Of a stretch of 64,000 nt of DNA, positions 21,698-31,806 are shown in pieces. Each line of letters starts with the position of its first letter. Positions within the stretch are counted from its first letter, which is position 1. Below the pieces are notes generated by a model. That model did not search any database and was not told the origin of the DNA. It saw nothing but the letters and a program-made list of their open reading frames with translations. The position numbers and the translations under genes are program-made. The stretch is taken from NCBI GenBank assembly GCA_964016985.1, contig OZ024834.1, forward strand, positions 83,364,289 to 83,428,288, in the 5' to 3' direction. This DNA comes from Anodontia alba. Lineage: Eukaryota > Mollusca > Bivalvia > Lucinida > Lucinidae.

Positions 21698-22030
21698 TTG
21701 CCGGGACTTTATCTGGAGAATATTCACAACATGAATACTGTGAATTGTTTATCTTTAATATTGAAAGGACTTATATTACTGGCCCGAGTTGATGTTCAGG
21801 GGCCAGAACATGTCCTAAACGAAATCATTCAGACAGAATCGTACACAAACGAACGACAAAAAAGAAAGACCAACCAGGGACCTGTGGGTCTCTACCAAGG
21901 GAAGTACCGCGTACTTCCGGCTGGATATCTTGAAAACGGCACCGATGAGGAATGGTACTGGGCGTCGTTTGATCACTGTGTGGTGTCCTTTGATGGAGGT
22001 TGTCTAATAGATGGATGGTACCTTGACTGA
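21698..22030 (+). CDS. Unknown ORF between envelope and 3' LTR (110 aa)
   Basis: An intact ORF whose C-terminal half is rich in Gly, Tyr, Trp, Asp and Glu (YQGKYR, TDEEWYWASF, DGGCLIDGWYLD). Versions of it occur in the upstream unit and in the older relic at 12462-12700, where the same residues survive among many base changes. That pattern suggests past selection on the protein. I recognise no family. It could be an extra retroelement gene or the remnant of a larger envelope or accessory protein. Confidence 0.5.
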   Translation: MPGLYLENIHNMNTVNCLSLILKGLILLARVDVQGPEHVLNEIIQTESYTNERQKRKTNQGPVGLYQGKYRVLPAGYLENGTDEEWYWASFDHCVVSFDGGCLIDGWYLD

Positions 22031-22355
22031 AGTGTGAAAACTTACGAACACTCTCCAGAATATGATTGACGGTGAACTTATTAGAACAATTCAGTAACAT
22101 GGCGCATTTTTGAACTTAGTGAATTTTCTTAAATATCTAGAACATCTAAAGTTGAATAGGATAAAAACTGTATAATTTCATGAGTGATATGTTAAATTTT
22201 GTAGTAGTTTAGTATTTATCTACTGGTTTCAGCTGATGGAAAACGGATTAGAAAATTATTGTTTAGGCCGCAATTCATAGTAAGGGAGGATATATTCTAG
22301 TTTGGCTAGAGCCATGTCATTAAAATGACATGCCTCTTTCAACACAGTGGGGTAT

Positions 22356-23000
22356 TGTAATATACGGTAACGGCTGAAGCTTGTTGAGAAGTGCACTCAA
22401 GAGCGACCAACCCCGCTGGAGATTTAGTTGGTAAACATGATTACTGATTTAGTCCTTTCCATTTACGCTTTGGTATTAACTTAGAAAATACTGGCTCCAC
22501 GAAACCTGTGCTTGGAAACCCTTATTTGTCTTTCTAAGACCTTTGGATAGAAAACCAATCATCTTGAATAATACTGATACTTTCGTTGCTGCTAAATAAT
22601 TATTTCTCTTATGAAACTTTACCTAGATTCCTGCGCTTGGTTTTCCTGCAATGACTGGGTAACGGATAACTTACAATAGAATATGTAAGAAGGGGGTGTC
22701 AGAAAATCTTCTGTTCTTAGAGAATTATATTAGCTAAAAGCGAAGAGCAGAAAGATAATCGGGGGAGTCGCCGTTTAGATCTTGGGTCGAAAGGATGTAT
22801 ATTTTATGTTGGAAAATATAGACTAGATGTTGTGATAATAAAAATGGTACTGTCTGAACCAGATTCTTGTGTCTTATATCATTAACTTACCACATACATG
22901 CGTAGGGTGACTCGGCTACCTTACAGTTTATATGATCACGGTACGAACGAGCCAGAGACTGGCTCCTGGACTATAGGGCATAGAGGCTGGCTATGTCAGA
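22356..23000 (+). repeat. LTR 3 (3' end of array)
   Basis: Starts TGTAATATACGGTAACGG, with a few extra bases after the start compared with LTRs 1 and 2. It ends CTATGTCAG(A), and is followed by CCGAC from the target duplication. Confidence 0.85.
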
Positions 23001-23005
23001 CCGAC

Positions 23006-23489
23006 CATTCCAAGGCGGTGGTCCCGATGTTAGTCTTACTCTTTGTTGCTTTGTGGTTTATTCTACGAGGCGATTTGTTGTATGTCTTTCCATGTATCAT
23101 TTTGTTCTTGTGTTTTTCAGTCCTTTCAGTATTGTGATAACCTCGCTTGGGGAAGAGAGAGCTAATCTTAGTGCTTTTCGTACGTTTGTTCGGTTTGTGC
23201 TTGTTTAGATTTGTCGGTTTCCTCTTCCTCTTGGGGTCTGGGAAGGGCTGCGGTTTGTGATTGTGGCACTCCCTGGACTTTTCTCTTACCTTTTTTGTAT
23301 AGGACATTATTCTCATGTCCTGTCTTGTATAAAGCAGAAAAAAATATCTACTTTGATGCAAAAACTCTCTAGAAACAAAACCTACAAGGGCAAAACCCTT
23401 CAGTACGAACTTGAATTGGGACGAAACCTAAACCTACGGAAAGTACCGAAAATAACCGGTCTTCTGAAGTGAAAGTAGAATACGACCGA
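23006..23489. other. Unassigned stretch between LTR array and hAT relic
   Basis: Short ORFs on both strands but no motif. It may be 5' sequence of the hAT element that follows, or the host target of the LTR array. Confidence 0.35.
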
Positions 23490-25748
23490 GTGAAAAATGA
23501 ATGATATTAGACAGTTTTTAAGCAGGGAGGTGATGATTCAGAAAAAAGGGAAAGTGATCGCCTGCAGTCAGAAATGAGATGAAGCAGCAAAAGGAATATG
23601 ATAAAAAGAAGCACAAAGGACCAGTAATAGACATTTGACTTGAAGAATTTGACTGGGTTGATGTGGTAGATGGCATATTATTTTGCAAAGTCTGCAGAGA
23701 ATTTCCTCAGCTGTCTGATCCCAAATCTTCGTTAGTTGTTGGCTTCAAAGAAAAAAGAGAGTCACTGAAGTGGCATAATAAGAGTATTAAACATGTTAAT
23801 TGTGTTGAACACAAGAAAGCACTAGAAAATCCAACACAAACTAAACTGGCAAAGACCATCAGAAAGGTTGATGAGAAAAAGAGTGAGGTGTATGAAAAAC
23901 TCTTTACCACTGCATACTATATACTACGCATTTCAATATCCATTAAACTTTGGTGTGGACATGACACATGACAGCTGTCTAACAGCAGCCAATTTCAGAA
24001 GCATTGCCGCATACTTTGATCAGAACATCAAACTAGTCGCTTGCGCAACATTAATCAAACATTAAACATTAATCAAAAAAGGTACCTTACCAATTAGAAA
24101 AAAAAAAAAGTAGCCAAAAACTATGATAGGGCAGCAGGCTGTTGCATCCGCTTATTCCAATCAGGACCTACAGTTTGCTTGACAGCATTAACAGGACCTA
24201 GAAACATTTTTATGAGCAGGCTGGTCTAGGTCATCGTATCTTGCCCAAAGATAAACTGTTTTACGGTTCACGAGTCTGTCCCTTAATTTTGAGAAGCCTG
24301 AGCAGCCGATCGGGTTGGGTATAAGATGCACAAATAAAGTTCACCAAATAAAGTCTGCCAATATACCTGGCCAGATGAGGACAATCAATCACAGATCATT
24401 TACTGGCTTAACTGTCTCCCCTACTGAATTGAAACCAATTGCAGGCGAGATAACTCAGATATTGTATGTTAATAATCAGAACTGAGCAATCGACAAGACT
24501 GCAATATAAAACCTTTTGATGTTTGTTTCTAACAGTTTTTCAGTGCAATGACCCGTGTGATGACATCAGAATGTCGCGGTTTGATTCTCTGCACTCGACT
24601 GAAAGTCTAATGAATACTGAAATGCGTAGTAGCTGTTGACGGAGATTCATTTACAAAATTTCCAAAAATGTGTGCTTTGCAGGCTAAAATGGTACTGACA
24701 TGGGAAATAACTATTTAAACGATAAAGCCTGGCGAAACTTTTGTATTAGTGCAGCTGAAGTTCTGAAGGAAGAAAATTTTAAAGAGGTTGAAAATGCTTG
24801 ATTTATAAGTGTTTTAAGCGATGGATCAGCAGATAAAGGTATTACAGAGCAAGAGTTGGTTTATGTCAGGTTTGTCGATAGTAAAGGTGAGATCCAAACA
24901 AAGCTATCTGACATTGTAGATCTGGAGCATGATCATGTTCAAGGAGTGAAAGATGGCATACTCAAGGGTCTAGAGTCGGTAGGAATCACGAAGAAGTACT
25001 GGCTGAGAAACTTATTGGTGTCATACTGATGGAGCATCAGTAAATCTCAGCAAAAAGGGTGGAGCTGTTAAATTATTGCTAGATGAGGTAAATAAACAAT
25101 TCCAAGATGAACAGACATTGCTGTTGTGCACTGTATAGCCCATAACCTGGAACTGGCTGTTTGTGATGCACCTAAAAGACTATGAAAATATTCTTAAGAG
25201 GAGTTTTCAGATGTATTATTATTCTCCAAAATGGAGAATAGAACTATATGACACTGCTGCTTTTAGATCGGGAGTTAAAACGTTATGGCAGTGTTCAACA
25301 AATAAGATGGGTGGCAAGCCAGAACAGAGCACTGACTGCCCTTCTTGATGACATCACAGTAGTACACTTAGAAGATATTGCATCAGGTAGAGATGAGAGT
25401 TCAGCAAACGCCAAAGCATATTTGAAGGAGATGAAATCTGAAAGGTTTTTGACATTCCTGCGTTCTATGATTGACTGCATCTATTATCAGACGTTTCAGT
25501 TCTGTTTCAGCAGGTGAAGTGTCTTATTTCTGAGGCAGGGAAAAGGGTGAAGGAGCTAAAAGATGAATTTGTTAGGATGAAAACAAGATGGGCAAATTTT
25601 CTGAGAAAATTCGTAAATGAAACCCAAAATGGAGAATTCGGAAGTATACCTATGTTACAGACACAGAACAGGAGAGAGGATAACACATCTGAAAAGATCA
25701 AAGCTGATATAATCTCTTTGTTAGACGCTGCTGAATTTTTTTTCTTGA

Positions 25749-26752
25749 TTTGTTTGTGTTGAGGTTTTATGGCCCAGTCAACCCAATGGGGTCATGTCAA
25801 GTGCGGTCAGTTTACCTAGCCACACGTTTACTGGGCAGGCTTAGTCCTCTAAGCGGTTAACCAGTATTGTGCACAGGGGTCAGGCTACAGGGAGACTGGG
25901 GTGAAATAGTTGCCCTTGAGGGCTCTAAGTCGCCCTGGGAAATCCTGAGGGCGACAAAAACTTCTCCCTTGATTTTTGCAAGTTTTGAAAAAGCTTATAC
26001 TTGTGCAAAACGAACTTTTTGTGAGGAGAAATCCAGTAAAAATTGAACAAACATGCAGGTAAAATATTTTTGAAAAAAAGTCATTAGAAGTATCAGAAAT
26101 GCCACAGAATAAAAGGCTAATGTGGTTAAACAAGTTTTGGAGGAAAACTGTTTGCCTACTGAGTGACCAAAAGATCGTTTTCGTCAATGTCATTAGTTTT
26201 CGTGGGTGTCCGTTTTTTTCATAAATGAACCATTTACGTGCTGAAAATTGGTCAGAAACAGCATTAAAAAATGCTAAAAACTAATTTTAAAAGTTGACAG
26301 ATATTTTAGCTAACAAATTTCTTTTTATCATTATGTTTATAGCTTATCAGATCTTGATATTTTGACTGAGAAGATCAATTTCCAAAAAGATATGACGCAT
26401 TTGCCCTATTCACGACTGTGTTTCTGTGGATCATTTAATTGGTTTAGAAGTAAGAATTAACAGATCTACATTAAAAATTGTTTCCTTTTTTTGTTAATTC
26501 CCAAGACAATGCGTTAAAGCGAGTCGAGAGTCCTTAAGTGTCATGCTTTCAGTAAGGTGATAGGTTAACTGAGTCTTGACTTCTCCCTCATCCTATAAAA
26601 CTTCTCCCTGTTTTGTCTGGAGGGAGAAGTCACTTCTCCCTAAATTTCTGAAGCCAGCTTGACCCCTGATTGTGCATATTCTTTCGCCAAAACCTGACAA
26701 CTGCCCTTCTTGAATCAGCGGAAGGGAGAGAATGACCATAGAAAATATTTCA
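25749..26752 (-). mobile_element. 5'-truncated SINE inside the hAT relic
   Basis: SINE tail and body at 25749-25873, resuming at 26677-26752. It is flanked by TTTTTTCTTGA at 25738-25748 and 26753-26763, a clear target duplication. The tRNA head is missing. Removing the SINE and one copy of the duplication reconnects the transposase frame across the site. Confidence 0.85.
25874..26668. mobile_element. Non-autonomous hAT element inside the SINE
   Basis: Inverted ends CAGGGGTCAGGCT and AGCTTGACCCCTG are flanked by an exact 8-bp duplication ATTGTGCA (25866-25873 and 26669-26676). The CAGGGG start and 8-bp target site are the signature of hAT elements. The 795-bp interior has no transposase. Subterminal CTTCTCCCT words repeat near the right end. 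Confidence 0.9.
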
Positions 26753-26953
26753 TTTTTTCTTGAAGAGAAATTCACTAAACATATTGGTGGAGAGCCACAC
26801 TCACTTTTCAATGTTTTTGACTTTCAGATCTGGCCTAACCAAGGCACAGATGAGTTCCAAAACTATGGAGATGAAGCGATACAAACGTTAATTACAATTT
26901 ATGGACCTGTCTTATCAGATGGAGAAAAAGACTCACTCAACCCACTTTGTTAA

Positions 26954-27221
26954 AAAAATTTTCCACAACTTTGACATTTTTTTAGCTTCATCCTAATAAC
27001 TTGTCAAACTACTAGAAATATAGGCTATTCCATTTGTCTAATGATTTAAATCTTTGAGTACACACCTTTTCTTTTTATACGCCTGTTTGAAAAATGGTCG
27101 TGTTATGTTATGTCCCTGAGAGAACGTTGTTGAGAAAGGTCATATTTTATTCCAGAGAATAATACTTGAAAACAGTAAAGATCATTTTCAACTACTTATA
27201 TCGAAACTTCTGCAACAGACA
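26954..27221. other. Unassigned stretch
   Basis: Nothing recognisable between the hAT relic and the integrase fragment. Confidence 0.35.
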
Positions 27222-27610
27222 GTACTTAAAATGTGCCATGACGATTCTTTTGCAGGACACCCTGGAGTGAATAGAACGCTACAATGGGTTTGAAATGATT
27301 TTTACTGGTATAAGTACAAGGAGGATGTACGACTTCATATGTGTAAATATGTGTAAAGTGTGTAGTAGGACTACCCAACCAGTTAAAGTGCCCAGGGCCC
27401 CACTTCAACAGTACCAACCAGTTAAAGTGCCCAGGGCCCCACTTCAACAGTACCATGCACGTTACCCTTTAGAATGAATTGGTATCGATGTGATGGGGCC
27501 ACTGAAAGTCACCAAGAATGGAAATAGGTTCATATTAGTGATCAGCAACTACTTCATCCATTGGATGGAGGCCTACAGTTTGCCCAACCAAAAAAACTGA
27601 GGAAGTTGCA
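27222..27610 (+). pseudogene. Ty3/gypsy-type integrase fragment with a 39-bp duplication
   Basis: The plus strand reads the HHCC zinc-binding region of a retroelement integrase (HDDSFAGHPGVNRTL, then C..C as CKYVC and CRVCSRTT with a frameshift). The start of the catalytic core follows as IGIDVMGPLKVTKNGNRF. A 39-bp direct repeat at 27376-27414 and 27415-27453 adds 13 codons. Stops and frameshifts make it a relic. It ends before the catalytic D-D-E would be complete. The opposite-strand ORFs here are shadows. Confidence 0.7.
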
Positions 27611-28421
27611 TCAAAGTTAGTGTTTGACTTTATGTGTATGAAGAGACGCAATCAAACAGAGTCTCCGATTTTCCTGATTTTTTGTGTGTTCGTTGTTTCC
27701 AAATGCAATCCTTTTTGACTTTTATTTAACTTCATTTTGTATCATCACTGCCGATATGATTCAATTTATGCATTGTTATGTTTTAATATGCCTTGTTGAA
27801 ATTGCATTGATGAATGTACCATGTTGTGTTTGCTAAAACCTGCCTGGTTCTTAATTTACTAATTAATTTAGCCATTTTTTGTGCAGCTGTCTCTGGCATT
27901 ATAGTTTATTATTTTAGCACTTATTATCAGAATGTCTGGTCAACAGCAGGTGAAACTTGTCTGAGAATCACAAACAGATCATGAGACTTTAATTACATGC
28001 CAATCTGTCTTTTGATTGAAGTAATTCTGTTTCATAATTTGCATTGCTGCTTACTTATGTTGTAACTGTTGAAGAAAGAAAAAATCAGATTAGATTCTTG
28101 AAATTTATCTACTTGTCAAGTGGTTTCTTGCACATAATAGCAAACAAGAATTAGATTTATCCGTAAATCTGAGCCTAGTTTGCTCAATGGTGTCCGCTAT
28201 CCTGAATGCACCCAGAGTCAAGTTACAAGAGTGACTGTTGATCACTTTCACAGCCACAAGCATCCTAAGTAGTCACAAGGGTGACTTCTCAAAGCTAATC
28301 AAGAGACTATAAGTCACTTATAAGCCTTACCTTCCAGCCTGCTAATTTTCTAAGAAATTTAAGGCACAGATTTCTGACATTTATAGCCAGTGTCCTACAC
28401 TGGATCTGTTATTTTATCATC
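27611..28421. other. Unassigned stretch
   Basis: AT-rich, with no motif or repeat structure supported. Confidence 0.35.
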
Positions 28422-28633
28422 TGGGCCCAGTTGTTCAAAGTTAACGATGTCGTTAGTTAACGATTCGTTAAAATTTACATTGAGTGATATGCAAATATGC
28501 TGAGATGTTTTGCTGAAACCACATTTTTTCAGCAAAAAATATCAGAATATTGTATATTGAATCCGCTAAAACAGTTAACGAAATGACCCTTAACGAGCTC
28601 GTTAAGCTAACCAAGCTTTGAACAACTGGGCCC
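28422..28633. mobile_element. MITE family H (GGGCCCAGTTGTTCAAAG ends)
   Basis: Long perfect inverted ends TGGGCCCAGTTGTTCAAAG and CTTTGAACAACTGGGCCC. Another full copy is at 49717-49952 and partial ones lie near 40.41-40.50 and 42.60-42.79 kb. GGGCCC ends recall PIF/Harbinger elements, but no 3-bp target duplication is evident. Confidence 0.75.
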
Positions 28634-29039
28634 TTGTGTCTGCGAGTTTTATTATGGCCAAGATATGAGTATCTACAATGCTCAGATTCAGATTTTATTC
28701 ATACACCCATCAGTGCCTCAGTTTAGAAATAAGTGTTCATTAATAGTTGATGGGCCTGTCTTCTATAGGACAAGGTTGTCGTCTGAATTTACTCCCAAGT
28801 ATTTAAACCGTTCCAAAAATGATGGCTACTCAAACTGGCAAATACTTTCCTCTAAGAGTAACCCTAACTGAGGAGAAAGGTTCCTATTCATATTTATTTC
28901 CCTTGAAAGTGTATCCATTCCTTAAATGACATTTTGCAGGCACTGACCTCCATCTGCTCAAGAAACTCTAGGCACTTTCTCTCTTATCTACAAACACTCA
29001 TAGCAATGGATAAGGTGCACTTTTCATTCGCAAAAATTC
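28634..29039. other. Unassigned stretch
   Basis: A 68-codon ORF (28665-28871) has no recognisable motif. Nothing else supported. Confidence 0.35.
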
Positions 29040-29300
29040 TGATATCTTTCTTATTTCTTCACGAAACCATGTTGTGGGTACTCATTAGAAGCACCTCGGT
29101 GAGGTGCTTCTACTGTACCCACAACATATGTTTTTATGGAGAAATAAGGAACATATTATGTGGATACCCCCCTCTTATCTGGAGCTATGACTGTGAAGTA
29201 AACTATCTGAAATATTATTTTGTGGTATTCATTAGAAGTGCCTCATTCTGCTGAATACCCCTCAACATACATTTTCATGGAGAAGTAAGAAAAATATTGA
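29040..29300. mobile_element. Palindromic MITE family A plus a decayed second copy
   Basis: A hairpin at 29040-29157 on GTGGGTACTCATTAGAAGC, and a partial eroded copy at about 29204-29297 ending CATGGAGAAGTAAGAAAAA. Confidence 0.75.
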
Positions 29301-29479
29301 TACATCTTAATTAGAAAAAAAAGCACCTATCTACAGCTATGCCCATATATGGCATAAAAACCCTTTTTTGCATTGTGCATTTAGTACATGCATGTTTTCA
29401 TGGAGAAATAACAAAAATACCATTTTTACCATAAGGTTTCTGACACACAACTGAATATAAAAGGTGTAGACCAGCGGAG

Positions 29480-29784
29480 TTTGTTTGTGTTGAGGTTTTA
29501 CGGCCCAGTCAACCCAATGGGGTCATGTCGAGCGCGGTCAGTTTACCTAACCAGACGTTTACTGGGCAGGCTTAGTCCTCTAAGCAGTTAACCAGTATTG
29601 TGCACATTCCTTTGCCAGAAACTGACAACTGCCCTTCTTGAAGCAGCGGAAGGGAGAGAATGACTGTAGAAAATATTTCACGATCAATCTCCACGAAAGA
29701 ATATTGCCGACCTCGGCGGAGGTTGAACCCGTGACCTCCTTGTCTCAGTCTGACGGCGCATCCAAATGTGCCACCGAGGCCGGC
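29480..29784 (-). mobile_element. Full-length tRNA-derived SINE
   Basis: Complete tail, body and tRNA-like head. The head has small deletions (GTCTCAGTCTGACGG). Confidence 0.85.
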
Positions 29785-29789
29785 ACATA

Positions 29790-29948
29790 GTGTTTGGTGA
29801 TATTTTTAGGATAATTTTTCTTATTTCTCAATGAAAACATGTTGCGGGTAGTCATTAGAAGCACCTCAGTGAGGTGCTTCTAATGAGTGCCCACAACATA
29901 TGTTTTTCAGGAGGTATAAGAAAAATTATCCCAGAAATCACCAAATAC
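29790..29948. mobile_element. Palindromic MITE family A with extended arms
   Basis: Outer arms GTGTTTGGTGATATTTT and its complement near 29935 extend the hairpin beyond the usual core. It directly abuts the SINE head. Confidence 0.75.
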
Positions 29949-30974
29949 TCCTCTTTAATAACTCTTCTGGTAGACTCAAATCAAAGTTTGCACCGTTTGC
30001 CACTCAACCAGCAGTTTTGAGACACCAAAAGATAGTCAAACTGAGCTGTTCACATTTTAAGGAGTTGATGTGTCCTAAGAGTTGTAGAAAGTTTCTGGTG
30101 AAACAAACAAATAAATCATAAATGTCCTAAAATTTTGTACCCAAAGTTGCCAATAAAATGCATATACATCAGCGCAGGCCCTGAAGGAGCAGTCTGATCA
30201 GGGCAACATAGTTTGCCTTTCCACTAAGTTTTATTTTAAGAAATAGCTGCATAAAAAGCAAAATTTAGACAAAAAGGTAAAAAGGTATGGAATTAAGTGT
30301 TTGAAAGTGTAGGACATTTACCATATTACCTTATGTTTTGTTGATTTTTCACATTGAAAAAGCGCTCTCAGCTATCAACAAAGGACTTGTTAGGCCTAAA
30401 AAAATAAATGTTCTGTTCCTGATTTCATCACCAATTTGCCATAGGGTCGGTAGGTCAGTCAGCAATTTTTTTTCTCTCTCTCTCCTTTTTTTTTTTCCAA
30501 GTCAAATTACAGTCTATGAATCGTAAATTTTTTTAATGGAATCTTAAAATATTTTGACATCTCTTACCAAACATTTGACCTATTTCGAATACCAATGATA
30601 AAAGGGTGCTGTGTTAAACAGCTTTTATTTTATTTTAGGCAGAGATGTAGCTGCGAAATAAACTGCATTAATGTGCTCGGTTTGGCTTGTAAGGGTGCAG
30701 CCATACTGGAAATAAATGAAAAATGAAGACCGACAATATCGGTAAATTGGTACGGACAAATTATGTAACGAATGCATATAAAAACAGGGGTTGTCAGGGG
30801 TCGGTCATGGATGAATTTTTTTTTTCTTCATGTGCAAAAAAAAAAAAAAAAAAAAAAAAAATTACAGTCGGCGCATTTTTTGACAGTCATTTTTTGACAG
30901 TCGGTCGGGAAATCAGAAACATAACATTTTTTTTAGGCCTTAAGTATTTGACGATATTTCTATGTTAGTTTTCT
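29949..30974. other. Unassigned stretch with homopolymer runs
   Basis: No gene supported. It contains a T-rich run near 30480-30500 and an A run of more than 20 at about 30837-30861. Confidence 0.4.
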
Positions 30975-31205
30975 CCAGTTCTCCACAAAAACATGTTGTT
31001 GGTACTCATTGGAAGCAACTCAGCGATCAACAGAGGCCTTGTGAAGGAGGAGTATTCCATGATCATTATGTAATTTTCTCCAGTTCATCGAGGCATTTCT
31101 AATAAGTACCAACAATATGATTCTTTTAGTACCTTTTATGTAGAAATACTTGTCAGAAATATTATCCCAGATATATCACCAAACACTTTTATCTAATAAT
31201 TCCTA
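30975..31205. mobile_element. Decayed palindromic MITE family A
   Basis: Arms CCACAAAAACATGTTGTTGGTACTC and TAAGTACCAACAATATG are recognisable. The centre is disrupted by about 60 bp of other sequence. Confidence 0.55.
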
Positions 31206-31209
31206 TGTA

Positions 31210-31418
31210 TTAACCCTTGTCATGCTGAATAAATTAAGATGCCACGCCCACTTTTAACTGTCAGCCAATCAGATCACTTGATCTAGATTGCTGACATAAA
31301 TTCACATACTGAATGACAAACAGTGCAGATCCAGTTCAGCTGGCTTCTGAAGAAGCCAACTGATTTGGATCTACACTGTTTGCAAAGGCAGGGTATATCT
31401 GGGTTCAGCAGGACTGGG
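31210..31418. mobile_element. MITE family G, reverse orientation
   Basis: Starts TTAACCCTTGTCATGCTGAA. The central hairpin is at about 31335-31375. Confidence 0.75.
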
Positions 31419-31524
31419 AATAAATATTTAATTTAAACGTATGAATATAATCCATGATCTTAAAAACAGCCTAAAAATACAACCTGTGACATAAAAATAC
31501 ATAGCTCTTGATAAGACCAGCTAA

Positions 31525-31640
31525 TATTTTACTTATTTCTCTACAAAAATATATGTTGTGGTTACTCATTAGGAGTGCCTCATTGAGGCACTTCTAATGT
31601 GTACCCACAGCATATATTTTCATTTAGAAATAAGAAAAAA
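31525..31640. mobile_element. Palindromic MITE family A just beyond the PHF21A stop codon
   Basis: A hairpin on GTTACTCATTAGGAGTGCCTC. It lies about 65 bp downstream of the PHF21A stop (minus strand) and so may be transcribed in the 3' untranslated region. Confidence 0.75.
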
Positions 31641-31704
31641 GCGTCTTATTTGGAGCTTCAAGAATACAACCTATGTTGGACTAGAAACAGCAGATATGGT
31701 GTTG

Positions 31705-31806
31705 TCATGACGACTGGACCATCTTCACAAAGCTCTTGAGATTCTCTACTGACTGTTGAGCTTTCCGGTTAATATCTATTATCTCCTGCTTTTTTATACC
31801 TTGTTG
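31705..31806 (-). CDS. PHF21A: PHF21A exon 14 (last, 33 codons and stop)
   Basis: End of the C-terminal coiled coil ([19 protein letters not shown]). The stop TGA is at 31705-31707. Confidence 0.9.
   Translation of the reverse strand, partial: QQGIKKQEIIDINRKAQQSVENLKSFVKMVQSS

Larger units (their letters stand above)
14342..23000 (+). mobile_element. Tandem LTR retroelement array: LTR-internal-LTR-internal-LTR
   Basis: Three LTRs of 641-645 bp start at 14342, 18350 and 22356, each with TGTAATATA. They flank two nearly identical internal regions of about 3.36 kb. Repeat periods are 4008 and 4006 bp. The 6 bp before the first LTR (ACCGAC, 14336-14341) recur right after the last (23000-23005), a target duplication around the whole array. 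Both internals encode gag, protease and a C-terminal envelope-like protein but lack reverse transcriptase, RNase H and integrase, so they would depend on a helper. Overlapping protease and envelope ends show the same deletion junction in both units. Confidence 0.9.
23490..26953 (+). pseudogene. ZNF862-like hAT transposase relic
   Basis: A decayed coding region starts near 23498 with MNDIRQFL. A TTF-type zinc finger-like block follows at about 23640-23830 (FCKVCREF..., KWHNKSIKHVNCVEH). Transposase core pieces are VLSDGSADKG and EQELVYVRFVD (about 24815-24880), TDGASVNLSKKGG (about 25025), then HNLELAVCDAP, QIRWVASQNRAL and AYLKEMKSERFL (25140-25450). A C-terminal piece lies at 26753-26953. 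This order matches ZNF862-type hAT transposases. Many stops and frameshifts, an unexplained 24.1-24.7 kb interval and a SINE insertion make it non-functional. Confidence 0.75.

Noticed and set aside
14342..23000. An intact, infectious-type retrovirus
   Set aside because: No reverse transcriptase, RNase H or integrase, an incomplete envelope part and broken gag in both units.
22996..23361. 121-codon minus-strand basic ORF
   Set aside because: Lys/Arg-rich low-complexity translation with no motif; probably chance.
27226..27477. Paired ORFs with repeated VLLKWGPGHFNWL or PVKVPRAPLQQYQ
   Set aside because: Both arise from the 39-bp duplication. The minus one is a shadow, and the plus one is part of the integrase relic.
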